Positions 1 through 9,761 are shown, counted from the first letter of the stretch. The stretch: DNA of 64,000 bases from Acinetobacter sp. ANC 4204 (GCF_002135205.1 NZ_NEFZ01000001.1:620001-684000); one strand, 5' to 3'. Numbers and translations: made by a program. The notes: generated from the letters alone by a model not told the origin.

Positions 1-666
1 ACGTTTAATCGGTTCATCCACCGTACCGCCCGCAATTACATTGCCATATACAATTAAGTCATATACGCGATAGACCGACTTTTTAGCCAACTGCTTGCTC
101 AGTGAAAATTGTGCTTCTAAGTTTTTTGCAACGACCAACAAACCAGACGTATCTTTATCAATCCGATGTACTAAGCCCGCACGAGTCAGTTCTGACGATT
201 TTGGATAATGATGTAACAATGCATTAACCAAGGTTCCTGATGAGTTGCCCGCACCTGGATGCACCACCATACCAACGGGTTTATTGACGACAATAATGTC
301 ATCATCTTCATAGACGATATCCAGTGGAATATCTTCAGGCAGGCTACGAGTTTGTGCTTCTAGTTCAACTTCAAGGGTTAACAGTTCAAATCCTTCACAT
401 TTATATTTAGGTTTGACACTGTTACCATTTACCAACAAATGGCCTTCTTTCAGCCACTGTTTGAGCTTTTCACGCGAAAAGTCGCTCCAAATCAGTGCTG
501 CAACTTGGTCTATACGCTGTCCTAGATAAGATTCATCCAGTTGAAATTGCAACGATAAACGTGTTGCAGTAGAGCTTGAAGTATGGTTATCTGCATCCTC
601 AGAATCTTCAAGTAAATTGAAATCAGTTTCAGGGAAATTTGGATCGGAAGATTGTGCTTGAGTCAT
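1..666 (-). CDS. rluD: 23S rRNA pseudouridine synthase RluD (3' end outside window)
   Basis: This gene converts uridines in helix 69 of 23S rRNA to pseudouridine. It begins with ATG at 666 and runs leftwards off the window, so only the first 222 codons are seen. An acidic N-terminal stretch is followed by an S4-type RNA-binding segment (LGQRIDQVAALIWSDFSRE) and then by the RluA/RluD catalytic motif HRIDKDTSGLLVVAK, which contains the catalytic Asp. It diverges from bamD with about 70 bp between the two starts, an arrangement common in gammaproteobacteria. The paralogues RluA and RluC are less likely because of the S4 domain and the bamD neighbour. Confidence 0.93.
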   Translation of the reverse strand, partial: MTQAQSSDPNFPETDFNLLEDSEDADNHTSSSTATRLSLQFQLDESYLGQRIDQVAALIWSDFSREKLKQWLKEGHLLVNGNSVKPKYKCEGFELLTLEVELEAQTRSLPEDIPLDIVYEDDDIIVVNKPVGMVVHPGAGNSSGTLVNALLHHYPKSSELTRAGLVHRIDKDTSGLLVVAKNLEAQFSLSKQLAKKSVYRVYDLIVYGNVIAGGTVDEPIKR

Positions 667-737
667 TTGATCATTCAAACAAAAGTGATTTAATAGTGCA
701 ATTGTAGCTCATTGCCCGCATTAACAGAGGAATTTTT

Positions 738-1721
738 ATGTCGCTACCACATTATAAAATGACAATGCTTGCTCTTACGGTTGGCATTGCATCGGCAATG
801 GTAGGCTGTAGCAGCAATCCCAAGAAAGAAGTGGTAGATACCGGTCCACAATCGAGTGAACAGGTTTATATTCAAAAAGCAGAAACAGCACTAAAAAGTG
901 GTCAATATACCGACGCTGCGAAACACCTTGAAGCCATAGATACATACTATCCAACAGGCGAATACGCACAACAAGCACAACTTGAATTGCTCTATGTGAA
1001 ATTCCAGCAGAAAGATTATGAAGGCACCATTGCACTGGCTGACCGTTTTATTCGTTTAAACCCTCAACATCCAAACGTGGACTATGCCTACTATGTACGT
1101 GGTGTAGCCAATATGGAGCAAAACTATGATGGTTTACTACGCTATACCTCTTTAAAGCAGTCACACCGTGACGTGAGTTATTTGAAAGTTGCTTATCAAA
1201 ACTTTGTAGATTTCATTCGTCGCTATCCTTCAAGCACTTATGCGGTAGATGCAGCTCAGCGTATGAAGTTTATCAGCAATGAGTTGGCTGAAAGTGAAAT
1301 GAATGCAGCACGCTTTAATATCAAACGTAAAGCATGGGTTGCAGCATTAGAGCGTTCGCAATGGGTGATTGAACATTATCCTCAAAGCCCGCAAATACCT
1401 GAAGCTTTAGCGACAGTGGCATACTCTTATACGCAATTGGGCGATAAACAAACCGCTCAACAGTACATTGATGTACTCAAACTGAATTATCCAAATTTAG
1501 TAAAATCAAATGGTGAAGTAAACTTACGCGCAGCACGTAAAGAAGCAAGTTGGATCAACCGTGCAACTCTAGGTGTGTTTGGTCGTGAAGAGCAAAATAG
1601 TTCTGAGCAAAAAATTGAACAACCGAAAGAAATGACTGAGCGCAGTTTTACCAACCGCATCAGCTTCGGTTTACTCGACCGTCCTAAAACACCAGACAAC
1701 GCAAGCACTGGAGCTGAATAA
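738..1721 (+). CDS. bamD: Outer membrane protein assembly factor BamD (lipoprotein)
   Basis: BamD is the essential lipoprotein of the BAM complex, which folds beta-barrel proteins into the outer membrane. The 327-residue product has a lipoprotein signal ending in AMVGC, so Cys24 would be the lipidated residue, followed by tetratricopeptide-like repeats from about residue 40 to 250 with the family phrase YVRGVANMEQ. A good ribosome binding site (GAGGAA) lies before the ATG. The C-terminal tail of about 60 residues after the TPR domain is longer than in the E. coli protein (about 245 residues) and looks disordered. A strong terminator follows, so it is probably monocistronic. Confidence 0.95.
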   Translation: MSLPHYKMTMLALTVGIASAMVGCSSNPKKEVVDTGPQSSEQVYIQKAETALKSGQYTDAAKHLEAIDTYYPTGEYAQQAQLELLYVKFQQKDYEGTIALADRFIRLNPQHPNVDYAYYVRGVANMEQNYDGLLRYTSLKQSHRDVSYLKVAYQNFVDFIRRYPSSTYAVDAAQRMKFISNELAESEMNAARFNIKRKAWVAALERSQWVIEHYPQSPQIPEALATVAYSYTQLGDKQTAQQYIDVLKLNYPNLVKSNGEVNLRAARKEASWINRATLGVFGREEQNSSEQKIEQPKEMTERSFTNRISFGLLDRPKTPDNASTGAE

Positions 1722-1747
1722 TTCATTTGAAATATTCGCTATTTTAC

Positions 1748-1777
1748 AAAGGGCAAGTTATCATACTTGCCCTTTTG
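1748..1777 (+). terminator. Rho-independent terminator after bamD
   Basis: An 11-bp stem (AAAGGGCAAGT with ACTTGCCCTTT) with a six-base loop is followed by a T-rich run, 27 bp after the bamD stop codon. Confidence 0.85.
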
Positions 1778-1916
1778 TTTTATGCTGTTTTCGCTTGATC
1801 AAAACGCTCAAAAGGTATACAAAACAATTTAACTTTGATGGTTTTTTGCATTTTTAAAGCATCCATCTCTCTATTTTTTTCACGTTTCTAAAGACTTCAG
1901 CGATTGACGACTCGAC

Positions 1917-3809
1917 ATGGCTATTCCTCAACATACTATTGATCAAATTCTAGATCGGACCGACATTGTCGACCTGATTGGTCAACGGGTGAAACTTAAA
2001 AAGTCAGGTCGTACCTATTCAGGTTGTTGTCCATTCCATCAGGAAAAATCACCATCTTTTCACGTTTACCGTGACAAACAGTATTTTCACTGTTTTGGTT
2101 GTCAGGCCAATGGAAATGCCATTCGTTTTTTAATGGACATCGACAGTCGTAGTTTTATAGATGTGATGAAGGATTTGTCGAGTCAAACAGGCATCGAACT
2201 GCCTAAAGACAATCGTGACTCGAAAAAACTGGTATATAAACGCGAAGCCAAACCGGTCGAACAACCCAAAGTAGAAGCGACGGAAGCTAAGCTTGAACGT
2301 ACTCCTGCACAAGCCGAATTTCAGGTTGAACATGATCCATTTGCTGAATTTCAGTCCATGGACTACCAAGAGAGCTATGCAGATTTTGAAGCTTTTGAGG
2401 GCTTTAACACCGCCCCTGTTCAAGAAGGTAATTTATACGACCTATTAGAAAATATTGCACAGTACTATGAACAACAACTCCCACATAGTCGTACAGCACA
2501 GCAGTATTTTAAACAACGTGGACTCAGTCGAGATACTATTGCATATTGGCGTTTAGGCTATGCACCTGAAGACTGGCAACACTTAGAAAAAGCCTTCCCG
2601 CAAGATATCGAAGGCTTAAAGCTACTCGGATTGATTCGTACTAGTGACAGTGGACGGGACTTTGACTTACTCCGTGACCGCGTCATCTTCCCAATTCGTG
2701 ATGCCAAAGGCCGCGTGGTGGGTTTCGGTGGTCGTGCCCTGAATGACGAAATCAAACCCAAATACATCAACTCACCAGACTCTGAGGTATTTCATAAAAA
2801 CCAGTTACTTTATGGTTTATATGAAGGTCGCAAACAAAAGGCTCAAGACTGGCTAATGGTCGAAGGCTATATGGATGTGATTGCGCTACAGCAGTATGGC
2901 ATCGCAGGTGCCGTGGCGACTTTAGGGACTGCCAGTAACACCGAACATTTAAATATTCTGTTTAAGCAAAACAACCGTATTACCATCGCCTTCGATGGTG
3001 ACTTGGCAGGACAAAAAGCAGCACGTCGTACTTTAGAAATCGCGTTGCCTTTACTCAATGATGGTCGTGAACTGAAGTTTTTTGTTTTACCGAGTGATCA
3101 TGATCCTGATTCATTGATTCGTCGTGAAGGTATTGAAAAATTTAATAAACTATTGCAACAAGCTCCTCTACTTTCAGACTTTGTTTTTGCCCACCTGACG
3201 CAGAACCATGACATCAGTAGTCCTGAAGGCAAAAGTCAGGTTATGAGTGAGTTGCGTCAACTGACGGACTTATTGCCGAAAACGGGCTCTTTCCGTTATT
3301 TGCTGAATCAATCCTTCAAAGAAAAACTCGGTTTTGGTCGCCGCTGGACACCTCAAGTTAGCAATGATGCCTCGTTGTCTTTTAATATTCGCACCAAAGA
3401 TGAAGACTTCGCGCTCGCCGTTCTGATCCACCATCCATTTTTGTATATTCACTTTGAAACTTTGCGCGCTTATCTACCTGAAGATGAACTTTTGGCACAT
3501 GTGCTACAAGTCTTAGATGGTATCTTTGATGATTTGCCCGATGACCAAGAACTGGCAACCTATTATGTTTTGGGTGCGTGTAGCCGTTATGCGAATGCAA
3601 TTGCCGATATTATGCAGCGCACCAACATTGAAGAACTAACCAAAACACCAGAACTGGCGGATAAACTGGCTAGTGAATATGCCCTGTCGCTTGAAGAAAA
3701 ATATTTAAAACTTAAACTTAAAGCCCCAAATTCATTAATTGAGACACGAAATTTAAAACATAAACTCTTTGAACTGACCAAAAAAATAGGCTTGAGACTG
3801 ATTACTTAA
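1917..3809 (+). CDS. dnaG: DNA primase DnaG with an extended inter-domain linker
   Basis: DnaG makes the RNA primers for chromosome replication. The 630-residue protein shows the CHC2 zinc-binding domain (Cys38, His41, Cys59, Cys62), then the TOPRIM catalytic core with EGYMDV near residue 315 and the DGD metal-binding motif in FDGDLAG, then a helicase-binding C-terminal domain. Between zinc domain and core, residues about 100-170 form an acidic, phenylalanine- and glutamine-rich stretch that is only about a dozen residues in E. coli. It stands alone here: rpsU and rpoD, its usual operon partners, are not adjacent (rpoD lies at 21.5 kb). It converges on hemA with only 25 bp between the stop codons. 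Confidence 0.97.
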   Translation: MAIPQHTIDQILDRTDIVDLIGQRVKLKKSGRTYSGCCPFHQEKSPSFHVYRDKQYFHCFGCQANGNAIRFLMDIDSRSFIDVMKDLSSQTGIELPKDNRDSKKLVYKREAKPVEQPKVEATEAKLERTPAQAEFQVEHDPFAEFQSMDYQESYADFEAFEGFNTAPVQEGNLYDLLENIAQYYEQQLPHSRTAQQYFKQRGLSRDTIAYWRLGYAPEDWQHLEKAFPQDIEGLKLLGLIRTSDSGRDFDLLRDRVIFPIRDAKGRVVGFGGRALNDEIKPKYINSPDSEVFHKNQLLYGLYEGRKQKAQDWLMVEGYMDVIALQQYGIAGAVATLGTASNTEHLNILFKQNNRITIAFDGDLAGQKAARRTLEIALPLLNDGRELKFFVLPSDHDPDSLIRREGIEKFNKLLQQAPLLSDFVFAHLTQNHDISSPEGKSQVMSELRQLTDLLPKTGSFRYLLNQSFKEKLGFGRRWTPQVSNDASLSFNIRTKDEDFALAVLIHHPFLYIHFETLRAYLPEDELLAHVLQVLDGIFDDLPDDQELATYYVLGACSRYANAIADIMQRTNIEELTKTPELADKLASEYALSLEEKYLKLKLKAPNSLIETRNLKHKLFELTKKIGLRLIT

Positions 3810-3834
3810 ACCTATTAGATTTTTGTATTTGGAT

Positions 3835-5118
3835 TTACTTTTTAGTTTTACGTCGTTTAGCAAAAGTCTCATTTAAACAATTTTGCATATGTTCAAAATA
3901 ACTTGGATCTTCAGCTTTAGCTGCTTCACGTAGCATAATCGAGGTTGGATGCAGTAATTTCTGTGTCAGACGATGTGCAAAATCCTGCATCACCTGTTCT
4001 GCTTGTTCCCCTTTTGCAATACGAGCTAATGCGAGTTGTAATTCTTCTAGTCTTAGCTGTTCACCTTGCTCGCGATAGGCATGAATGGTTTCGCCTGCTA
4101 GATTGACTTTTTGCTGTGTCACCAACTCCGTTGCCAGTTGATTCACCATCACCTCAGCTTCAACCGCCGCCTGACGACGCTGAGCAAGGTTTTCATCAAT
4201 CACCGATTGCAAGTCATCCACGCCATATAAATAGACGCCATCCAAACTTTCAACTTTCGGGTCTATATCACGCGGAACAGCCAAATCCACCATTAACATT
4301 TGTTGATAACGACGCTTTTTTAAGGCCGCCTTCACATCTGGATAATGAATGACTTGATGCAAGCTTCCCGTACAACTAGAAATGACATCTGCGCGTGAAA
4401 GATTGTTCGCCAGTTGATCAAACTCAATAATTTCAACATCTACCCGATGTGCAATTTCCTGAGCCAAACTTTCAGCCCGCTCACGGGTACGGTTACAAAT
4501 CAGGATTTTTGCGACTCCCATTTCAGCCAAATGCTTTGCCACCAAACTATTCATTTCACCCGCAGCAACCACCATGACCGTCAACTTTTCAGGTTTACTA
4601 AAAACTTGCAAAGCAAGCTGAGCAACAGCATAACCCATGGATACAGCATGACTGCCAACGGCTGTTTCCGAGCGTACACGCTTCGCTGCATAAAAAGCAT
4701 ATTCAAAAATTCGGTTTAAGTGAGGGGAAACTGTATGTGCCGATTTAGCGAGCGACAGTGCAGATTTAACCTGTCCCAAAATTTGCGGTTCACCAAGCAT
4801 AAGTGAGTCTAAACCGCTTGCAACACGCATTAAGTGTGTCACGGCCTGCGCATTTTCATAACGATATACATGATTCAACAGTTGTTTAACATCTATACCA
4901 TTTGCTTGGGCGAGCCAGTTTAATACCATATCTGAGTTTTCAGACATAGCATACACTTCTGTTCTGTTACACGTAGACACCACCACCATTTCATTTAAGT
5001 CATGGTTTTGGCCTTGTTGCTCAAGCAGTTGCGTTAACTTTTCAGGGTTAAATGCAATTTGTTCACGCAACTCTACGGAGGCGGTTTGATGGTTGACACC
5101 CAATGCAAAGAAAGACAT
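3835..5118 (-). CDS. hemA: Glutamyl-tRNA reductase HemA
   Basis: HemA reduces glutamyl-tRNA(Glu) to glutamate-1-semialdehyde, the first committed step of tetrapyrrole (haem, siroheme) synthesis by the C5 route. The 427-residue protein has the N-terminal catalytic motif STCNRTEVY with the nucleophile Cys50, the substrate-recognition segment [15 protein letters not shown], a Rossmann NADPH-binding domain ([15 protein letters not shown], slightly off the usual GxGxM) and a C-terminal helical dimerisation domain. The lysine-rich tail RRKTKK is unremarkable. It diverges from the TPR-lolB-ispE block with 62 bp between, matching the hemA/lolB arrangement of E. coli and Pseudomonas. Confidence 0.96.
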   Translation of the reverse strand: MSFFALGVNHQTASVELREQIAFNPEKLTQLLEQQGQNHDLNEMVVVSTCNRTEVYAMSENSDMVLNWLAQANGIDVKQLLNHVYRYENAQAVTHLMRVASGLDSLMLGEPQILGQVKSALSLAKSAHTVSPHLNRIFEYAFYAAKRVRSETAVGSHAVSMGYAVAQLALQVFSKPEKLTVMVVAAGEMNSLVAKHLAEMGVAKILICNRTRERAESLAQEIAHRVDVEIIEFDQLANNLSRADVISSCTGSLHQVIHYPDVKAALKKRRYQQMLMVDLAVPRDIDPKVESLDGVYLYGVDDLQSVIDENLAQRRQAAVEAEVMVNQLATELVTQQKVNLAGETIHAYREQGEQLRLEELQLALARIAKGEQAEQVMQDFAHRLTQKLLHPTSIMLREAAKAEDPSYFEHMQNCLNETFAKRRKTKK

Positions 5119-5180
5119 ATCAGATCATCATTTCGCTAAATTTATGCTATTGTGCAATAACGGTGTCATAAAAAGCATAC

Positions 5181-6905
5181 TTGGATCAAGAAAAATTGCG
5201 TCAAACACATTGCCGACTGAGCGGCGCGAGAATTAAGCAATATTCTACCACATTCTTACTCGTCGGTAGCATGGCATCTAGTGCTCATCTTAGAGCAGCT
5301 GGAGAATTTTCGCTATCTAATTATGATGCAATTCAACAAAGTATGATTGCCGAATTTGCACTGGCCTACCAAGATAATGCAACGGCATTGCATAATTATA
5401 CGGTCCTTGCAATTAAAAGTAATTCCACGACCATTAAACAACGCGCTTTAAATATTGCCCTTGAACAAAATGACTTACGTGCCGCACTCGACATTGCGAC
5501 GCATTGGGTGGTGCAAGAACCCACTGACGTTCCTGCATTATTTTATCTATCCCACATTGCACTGAAAGCGCATGAATATGAGCTTGCTGCTGAAACATTA
5601 GACAAAATTCTCAATATTGACGCAAATGCCGATTTGGAACAAATTTTTGCAGGAATTGCCCCAGAAGAACCTGAAGATCAAGAAGTCTTAATTCAAGCCT
5701 TGCGTTCAAGTAAAGAGCGCAACAATCCCTCTATTTTAGCTCTGATTGCAGGTTTAGAAGCGCAAAATGGGCAGCTTGAACAAGCACTAATCACGATCAA
5801 TAAAGCCCTAAAAAAGCGTGGTCGTGTTACAGGCTATATTCTTATGAAAGCCAATTTACTCAGTGCTCTGGGTCTAGAGGAAGAAACGCGTAATTGGTAT
5901 GCAAAATCGAGTCGTAAGCATCGTGACAATGTCGAAGTTCGCTTAGCAGAAGCTAAATACTTAATTAAAGTAAATGCTTCCAATGAAGCCTTAGGCAAAC
6001 TTGAAAGTCTTATTAAAAAGTGGCCTGATAATGAAGATGCCTTATTTATTGCCGGTTTAACCAGTATTGACCTAAAACAGTACGAAAAAGCAGAAAAATA
6101 TTTGGTTGAACTACGGAATTCAGCCGAATATCAAAATGAAGCCTACTACTACCTTGCTGTAAATGCTGAACGAAAGCAACACTTTGAAACAGCAAAGGCC
6201 TACTATCGTTTAGTCGATGGTAGCTTGTATACGGTGTCACGTCGTAGCCTCATCAGCATTTATAGTGAACAAAATAAACTCAATGACGCACTGCGTTTTT
6301 TAACCCAAGAACGGGTCAATTATCCGCAACATGCAAGTTTTTTGTATCAAGCACAAGCCGATATATTAAAGCGTATGAATAACAAAGCTGCTGCTATGCG
6401 TCTATTGGATGAAGCGATTAAAAACATACCAGATGACCCTGAGCTGGTCTATTCTGAAGTGCTGATGCTAGATGCACATACAGACAAGGAAAAACTTGAA
6501 AAACTGCTCAATCAACTTTTAAGCATTGAGCCCAATAGCCCGACATACTTAAATGCATACGCTTACACTTTAGCATTACAAAACAGACGCTTAGATGATG
6601 CTCGAAGATTTGTTGAACACGCTTTAGAGTATGCACCTGAGCAAGCTTCCATCTTAGATACTCTAGGCTTTATTTGTTATTTACAAAATGACTTTAGCAC
6701 CTCAGCCAGAGTCTTAGAAAAAGCCTACATTCTCAGTGGCAGTGTCAATATTGGAGTGCGTTATGCACGTTCTGTATATATGTTAGGTGATCTGCAAAAA
6801 TTCTCTACGGTGTTACAACAACTCAAACAAAAACATCCAAATGATCCTCAATTGGATCAACTCAATACTTTATTGTTACCCCAACAACTGAAAAAGAGCT
6901 CATAG
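5181..6905 (+). CDS. TPR-repeat protein upstream of lolB
   Basis: This 574-residue protein is built almost wholly of tetratricopeptide repeats (for example LFYLSHIALKAHEYELAAETL and the C-terminal ILDTLGFICYLQNDF). An N-terminal hydrophobic stretch near residues 20-40 suggests export or membrane anchoring. Homologues sit just upstream of lolB in Pseudomonas (the PA4667 position) and Acinetobacter; their role is not established, although the constant link with lolB suggests envelope biogenesis. The start used is TTG at 5181, with no good ribosome binding site; an in-frame ATG at 5271 is an alternative, so the N-terminus is uncertain. The lolB ATG follows the stop by 5 bp, so the two are probably co-translated. 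Confidence 0.82.
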   Translation: MDQEKLRQTHCRLSGARIKQYSTTFLLVGSMASSAHLRAAGEFSLSNYDAIQQSMIAEFALAYQDNATALHNYTVLAIKSNSTTIKQRALNIALEQNDLRAALDIATHWVVQEPTDVPALFYLSHIALKAHEYELAAETLDKILNIDANADLEQIFAGIAPEEPEDQEVLIQALRSSKERNNPSILALIAGLEAQNGQLEQALITINKALKKRGRVTGYILMKANLLSALGLEEETRNWYAKSSRKHRDNVEVRLAEAKYLIKVNASNEALGKLESLIKKWPDNEDALFIAGLTSIDLKQYEKAEKYLVELRNSAEYQNEAYYYLAVNAERKQHFETAKAYYRLVDGSLYTVSRRSLISIYSEQNKLNDALRFLTQERVNYPQHASFLYQAQADILKRMNNKAAAMRLLDEAIKNIPDDPELVYSEVLMLDAHTDKEKLEKLLNQLLSIEPNSPTYLNAYAYTLALQNRRLDDARRFVEHALEYAPEQASILDTLGFICYLQNDFSTSARVLEKAYILSGSVNIGVRYARSVYMLGDLQKFSTVLQQLKQKHPNDPQLDQLNTLLLPQQLKKSS

Positions 6906-6910
6906 TTTTT

Positions 6911-7492
6911 ATGCGTATTTTCTCAAATCTGAGTTTAAGCCTACTTGCTGCAAGTAGCTTGGCACTAACAGGCTGTCAACAATTTACCAAACCGCAGCTT
7001 GATCCAAACACCATACAAACCGAAACAGATCAACAATTTAGCTTACAAGGTAAAATTGGGGTACGTACACCTGAACAAACAGGTAGTGCTTTTTTTACCT
7101 GGGTACAACAGCAACAAGAGTTTGATATTGAACTGAGTGGCATTTTAGGTGTGGGTAAAACACAAATTACAGGCCGTCCGGGTGAAGTCAGCCTCAATAG
7201 TGCTAAAACTGGGTTGATTCAAGCAGAAACACCCGAAGAACTCTTAAAAATAGCCACAGGTTGGCAAGCACCGATCACCCATTTGGTCAATTGGGTTCAA
7301 GCCAAACCTGCGACAGTTCAGGCTCAAATAAAAAGAGATGCTGAAAAACGTGCAACTCAAATTGTTGAAGATGGCTGGAACGTGGAACTGAGCTATAACG
7401 AGCAAGCTAAAATGCCAAATCGGTTGATTTTAAAACAAGCACTTGAAAATGGTGCAGAAAACCGTATTACAATGGTCATTCAAAACCGTTAA
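6911..7492 (+). CDS. lolB: Outer membrane lipoprotein insertion protein LolB
   Basis: LolB is itself a lipoprotein; it takes lipoproteins from the periplasmic carrier LolA and inserts them in the outer membrane. The 193-residue product has the lipobox LALTGC with Cys22 as the lipidated residue, and the LolB core (FSLQGKIGVRTPEQTGSAF, then the hydrophobic loop segment ELSGILGVGKTQITG). It sits between the TPR gene and ispE with gaps of 5 and 11 bp, so all three should be one transcript. Its partner lolA is in this window at 34.4 kb. Confidence 0.93.
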   Translation: MRIFSNLSLSLLAASSLALTGCQQFTKPQLDPNTIQTETDQQFSLQGKIGVRTPEQTGSAFFTWVQQQQEFDIELSGILGVGKTQITGRPGEVSLNSAKTGLIQAETPEELLKIATGWQAPITHLVNWVQAKPATVQAQIKRDAEKRATQIVEDGWNVELSYNEQAKMPNRLILKQALENGAENRITMVIQNR

Positions 7493-7503
7493 TTTGCTTC
7501 GTT

Positions 7504-8334
7504 ATGATCCGTGTCCCAGCTCCATCAAAACTGAATTTGTTTTTGCACATTACAGGTCGACGTGAAAACGGCTACCACGAGTTGCAAAGTATTTTCCAAC
7601 TGGTCGATTTATGTGATTGGTTAGAATTTGAGTCTCGTCCGGATCAACAGATTTATATTGAAGGCTTAAACAGTGTCGATTTGAATCAAAATTTGATTTA
7701 TAAAGCGACGCAGATACTTAAACCGTATGCACAAACACCTACGGGTTTATCTATTCATCTTGAAAAAAATATTCCAATGGGTGCAGGCTTAGGTGGAGGT
7801 TCATCGGATGCTGCAACGACATTAATCGTGGTCAATCAACTGTGGCAGTGCGGACTCAATACTGAACAATTAGCAGACTTAGCCGTTCAGTTGGGTGCGG
7901 ACGTTCCCATCTTTGTACATGGCTTAAATGCATGGGCTGAAGGCATCGGTGAACACTTAACATTCATAGACTTAGATCAAAAACAATACATTGTGTTAAA
8001 ACCTGACTGTTTTATCAGCACTCAACTGCTTTTTTCACAAAAAACGTTGACAAGAAACACGAAGAGCTCTACATTTTGCGCCTATCAGTTAAAGCCGTCT
8101 GATTTTGGAAATAATTTTGAGCCTTTGGCAAGAAGTTTATATCCAGAAGTAGATGAAGCGATGCAATATCTCGACCAGTTCGGTGTTGCAAAACTTACAG
8201 GTACAGGTGCTTGTGTTTTTACTGAAGTAACGAATGATATAAACATTGATGATGTTCTGGCAAATGCACCATGTAAAGCTTACTTGGTCAATAGTTTGAA
8301 CGAGTCACCAATGCGACATTTCAAAGTTACCTGA
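7504..8334 (+). CDS. ispE: 4-diphosphocytidyl-2-C-methyl-D-erythritol kinase IspE
   Basis: IspE phosphorylates CDP-methylerythritol in the MEP route to isoprenoid precursors. The 276-residue GHMP kinase has the N-terminal PAPSKLNLFLHITGRRENGYHEL, the ATP-binding glycine-rich loop PMGAGLGGGSSDAA and the C-terminal LTGTGACVF motif. It ends with TGA one base before the first tRNA-Gln gene, so tRNA and mRNA are probably made as one transcript and separated by RNase cleavage. IspB, which consumes downstream isoprenoid units, is encoded at 38 kb. Confidence 0.95.
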   Translation: MIRVPAPSKLNLFLHITGRRENGYHELQSIFQLVDLCDWLEFESRPDQQIYIEGLNSVDLNQNLIYKATQILKPYAQTPTGLSIHLEKNIPMGAGLGGGSSDAATTLIVVNQLWQCGLNTEQLADLAVQLGADVPIFVHGLNAWAEGIGEHLTFIDLDQKQYIVLKPDCFISTQLLFSQKTLTRNTKSSTFCAYQLKPSDFGNNFEPLARSLYPEVDEAMQYLDQFGVAKLTGTGACVFTEVTNDINIDDVLANAPCKAYLVNSLNESPMRHFKVT

Positions 8335-8335
8335 T

Positions 8336-8410
8336 AGGGGTATCGCCAAGTGGTAAGGCACCGGTTTTTGATATCGGCATCCGTTGGTTCGAATCCAGCT
8401 ACCCCTGCCA
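8336..8410 (+). tRNA. tRNA-Gln(UUG), copy 1 of 4
   Basis: The 75-base gene includes an encoded CCA. The acceptor arm AGGGGTA pairs with TACCCCT, the T arm contains the GGTTCGAATCC loop, and the anticodon loop TTTTGAT gives anticodon TTG. The anticodon stem has one G-T pair (CCGGT with ATCGG). It begins one base after the ispE stop codon. Confidence 0.97.
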
Positions 8411-8437
8411 TTTATTTCACCTGTAGATGACTGTACT

Positions 8438-8512
8438 AGGGGTATCGCCAAGTGGTAAGGCACCGGTTTTTGATATCGGCATCCGTTGGTTCGAATCCAG
8501 CTACCCCTGCCA
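8438..8512 (+). tRNA. tRNA-Gln(UUG), copy 2 of 4
   Basis: Identical in sequence to the first copy, including the encoded CCA end and the G-T pair in the anticodon stem. The spacer from copy 1 is 27 bp. Confidence 0.97.
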
Positions 8513-8531
8513 TTTTACAGTGATCAAATTT

Positions 8532-8606
8532 AGGGGTATCGCCAAGTGGTAAGGCACCGGTTTTTGATATCGGCATCCGTTGGTTCGAATCCAGCTACCC
8601 CTGCCA
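8532..8606 (+). tRNA. tRNA-Gln(UUG), copy 3 of 4
   Basis: Identical to copies 1 and 2 with an encoded CCA. The spacer from copy 2 is only 19 bp, and a 90-bp spacer follows before copy 4. Confidence 0.97.
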
Positions 8607-8696
8607 TTTTCTAAAAAAGACAGAGCATCACTTTGCTGTTTGACTGTTAATTTACCTTGACAAAAAGACGCAAAAATATTAAAGTTCTGCCGCATT

Positions 8697-8771
8697 AGGG
8701 GTATCGCCAAGTGGTAAGGCACCGGTTTTTGATATCGGCATCCGTTGGTTCGAATCCAGCTACCCCTGCCA
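8697..8771 (+). tRNA. tRNA-Gln(UUG), copy 4 of 4
   Basis: Identical to the other three copies. It ends 36 bp before the prs start codon with no terminator between, so the prs message probably starts at a processed tRNA 3' end. Confidence 0.97.
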
Positions 8772-8807
8772 TCTAATTTCCAAATTGCCAACCGCCAAGG
8801 GTGCTTC

Positions 8808-9761
8808 ATGCCCAATCTTGTCGTTTTTAGTGGATCTGCACATCCACAATTCGCCCAAAAAGTCGTAAGCCACCTGCACATCCCTCTAGGTGCTGCATCT
8901 GTAGGTCAATTTTCTGACGGTGAAATTGCTGTCGAAATTACTGAAAATGTTCGTGGTAAAGACGTATTTATCGTACAGCCTACTTGCGCCCCAACGAATG
9001 ATAACCTTATGGAAATCCTCGTCATGGCCGATGCTTTGCGTCGTGCAAGTGCTGGCCGTATTACCGCAGTGATTCCTTATTTCGGTTATGCGCGTCAAGA
9101 TCGTCGTCCTCGTTCATCACGTGTTCCAATTACTGCAAAAGTTGTCGCAGATATGCTGACAACTGTAGGAATTGACCGTGTGGTAATGATCGACCTTCAC
9201 GCTGACCAAATCCAAGGTTTCTTCGATATCCCTGTAGACAACATCTACGGTACACCAGCGCTTTTAGCTGACCTTCGTCAACAATCACATGATAACCTCA
9301 TGGTGGTTTCTCCAGACGTTGGTGGTGTCGTTCGTGCCCGTGCTGTTGCTAAACAAATGGGCGATATTGACCTTGCTATCATCGACAAACGTCGTCAAAA
9401 GGCAAATGAATCACAAGTCATGCACTTGATTGGTGATGTTAAAGGCCGTGACTGCGTGATCGTAGATGACATGGTGGATACTGCTGGTACGTTATGTAAA
9501 GCTGCTGATGCATTGAAAACATTTGGTGCGCGCAAAGTGGTTGCTTATGCAACTCACCCTGTTTTATCAGGTAAGGCTATCGAAAACTTGAAAAATTCTG
9601 TGATTGATGAATTGGTTGTTACAGACACCATTCCTCTTTCTGAAGAAGCTCAAGCTCTTGGTAAGATTCGCCAAGTTTCAGTTGCGAGTATGGTTGCTGA
9701 AACAATTCGTCGTATTAACAACGAAGAATCTATTAGCGCAATGTTTGATTCTTATCTATAA
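8808..9761 (+). CDS. prs: Ribose-phosphate pyrophosphokinase (PRPP synthetase)
   Basis: Prs makes PRPP from ribose-5-phosphate and ATP, feeding purine, pyrimidine, histidine, tryptophan and NAD synthesis. The 317-residue class I enzyme shows [11 protein letters not shown] at the start, the catalytic region [12 protein letters not shown] and the PRPP-binding loop [12 protein letters not shown]. The start is ATG at 8808 (AAGG seven bases upstream, family-like N-terminus [10 protein letters not shown]); the frame stays open further upstream only because it reads through the last tRNA gene. Upp at 60.6 kb uses PRPP for uracil salvage. Confidence 0.97.
   Translation: MPNLVVFSGSAHPQFAQKVVSHLHIPLGAASVGQFSDGEIAVEITENVRGKDVFIVQPTCAPTNDNLMEILVMADALRRASAGRITAVIPYFGYARQDRRPRSSRVPITAKVVADMLTTVGIDRVVMIDLHADQIQGFFDIPVDNIYGTPALLADLRQQSHDNLMVVSPDVGGVVRARAVAKQMGDIDLAIIDKRRQKANESQVMHLIGDVKGRDCVIVDDMVDTAGTLCKAADALKTFGARKVVAYATHPVLSGKAIENLKNSVIDELVVTDTIPLSEEAQALGKIRQVSVASMVAETIRRINNEESISAMFDSYL

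Noticed and set aside
4116..4719. Plus-strand frames within hemA
   Set aside because: They are antisense shadows of a conserved gene.
8336..8771. Four regular 75-bp repeats as a CRISPR-like array
   Set aside because: The repeats fold as complete tRNA-Gln with CCA ends, and spacers vary from 19 to 90 bp.
8745..8807. Upstream extension of prs
   Set aside because: It would read through the last tRNA gene; the ATG at 8808 has its own ribosome binding site and the correct N-terminus.
8501..8881. Minus-strand frame of 126 codons with an internal repeat of a [20 protein letters not shown] phrase
   Set aside because: It is the reverse translation of the tRNA-Gln genes; this repeated peptide is a known artefact of tRNA sequence and has no coding support.
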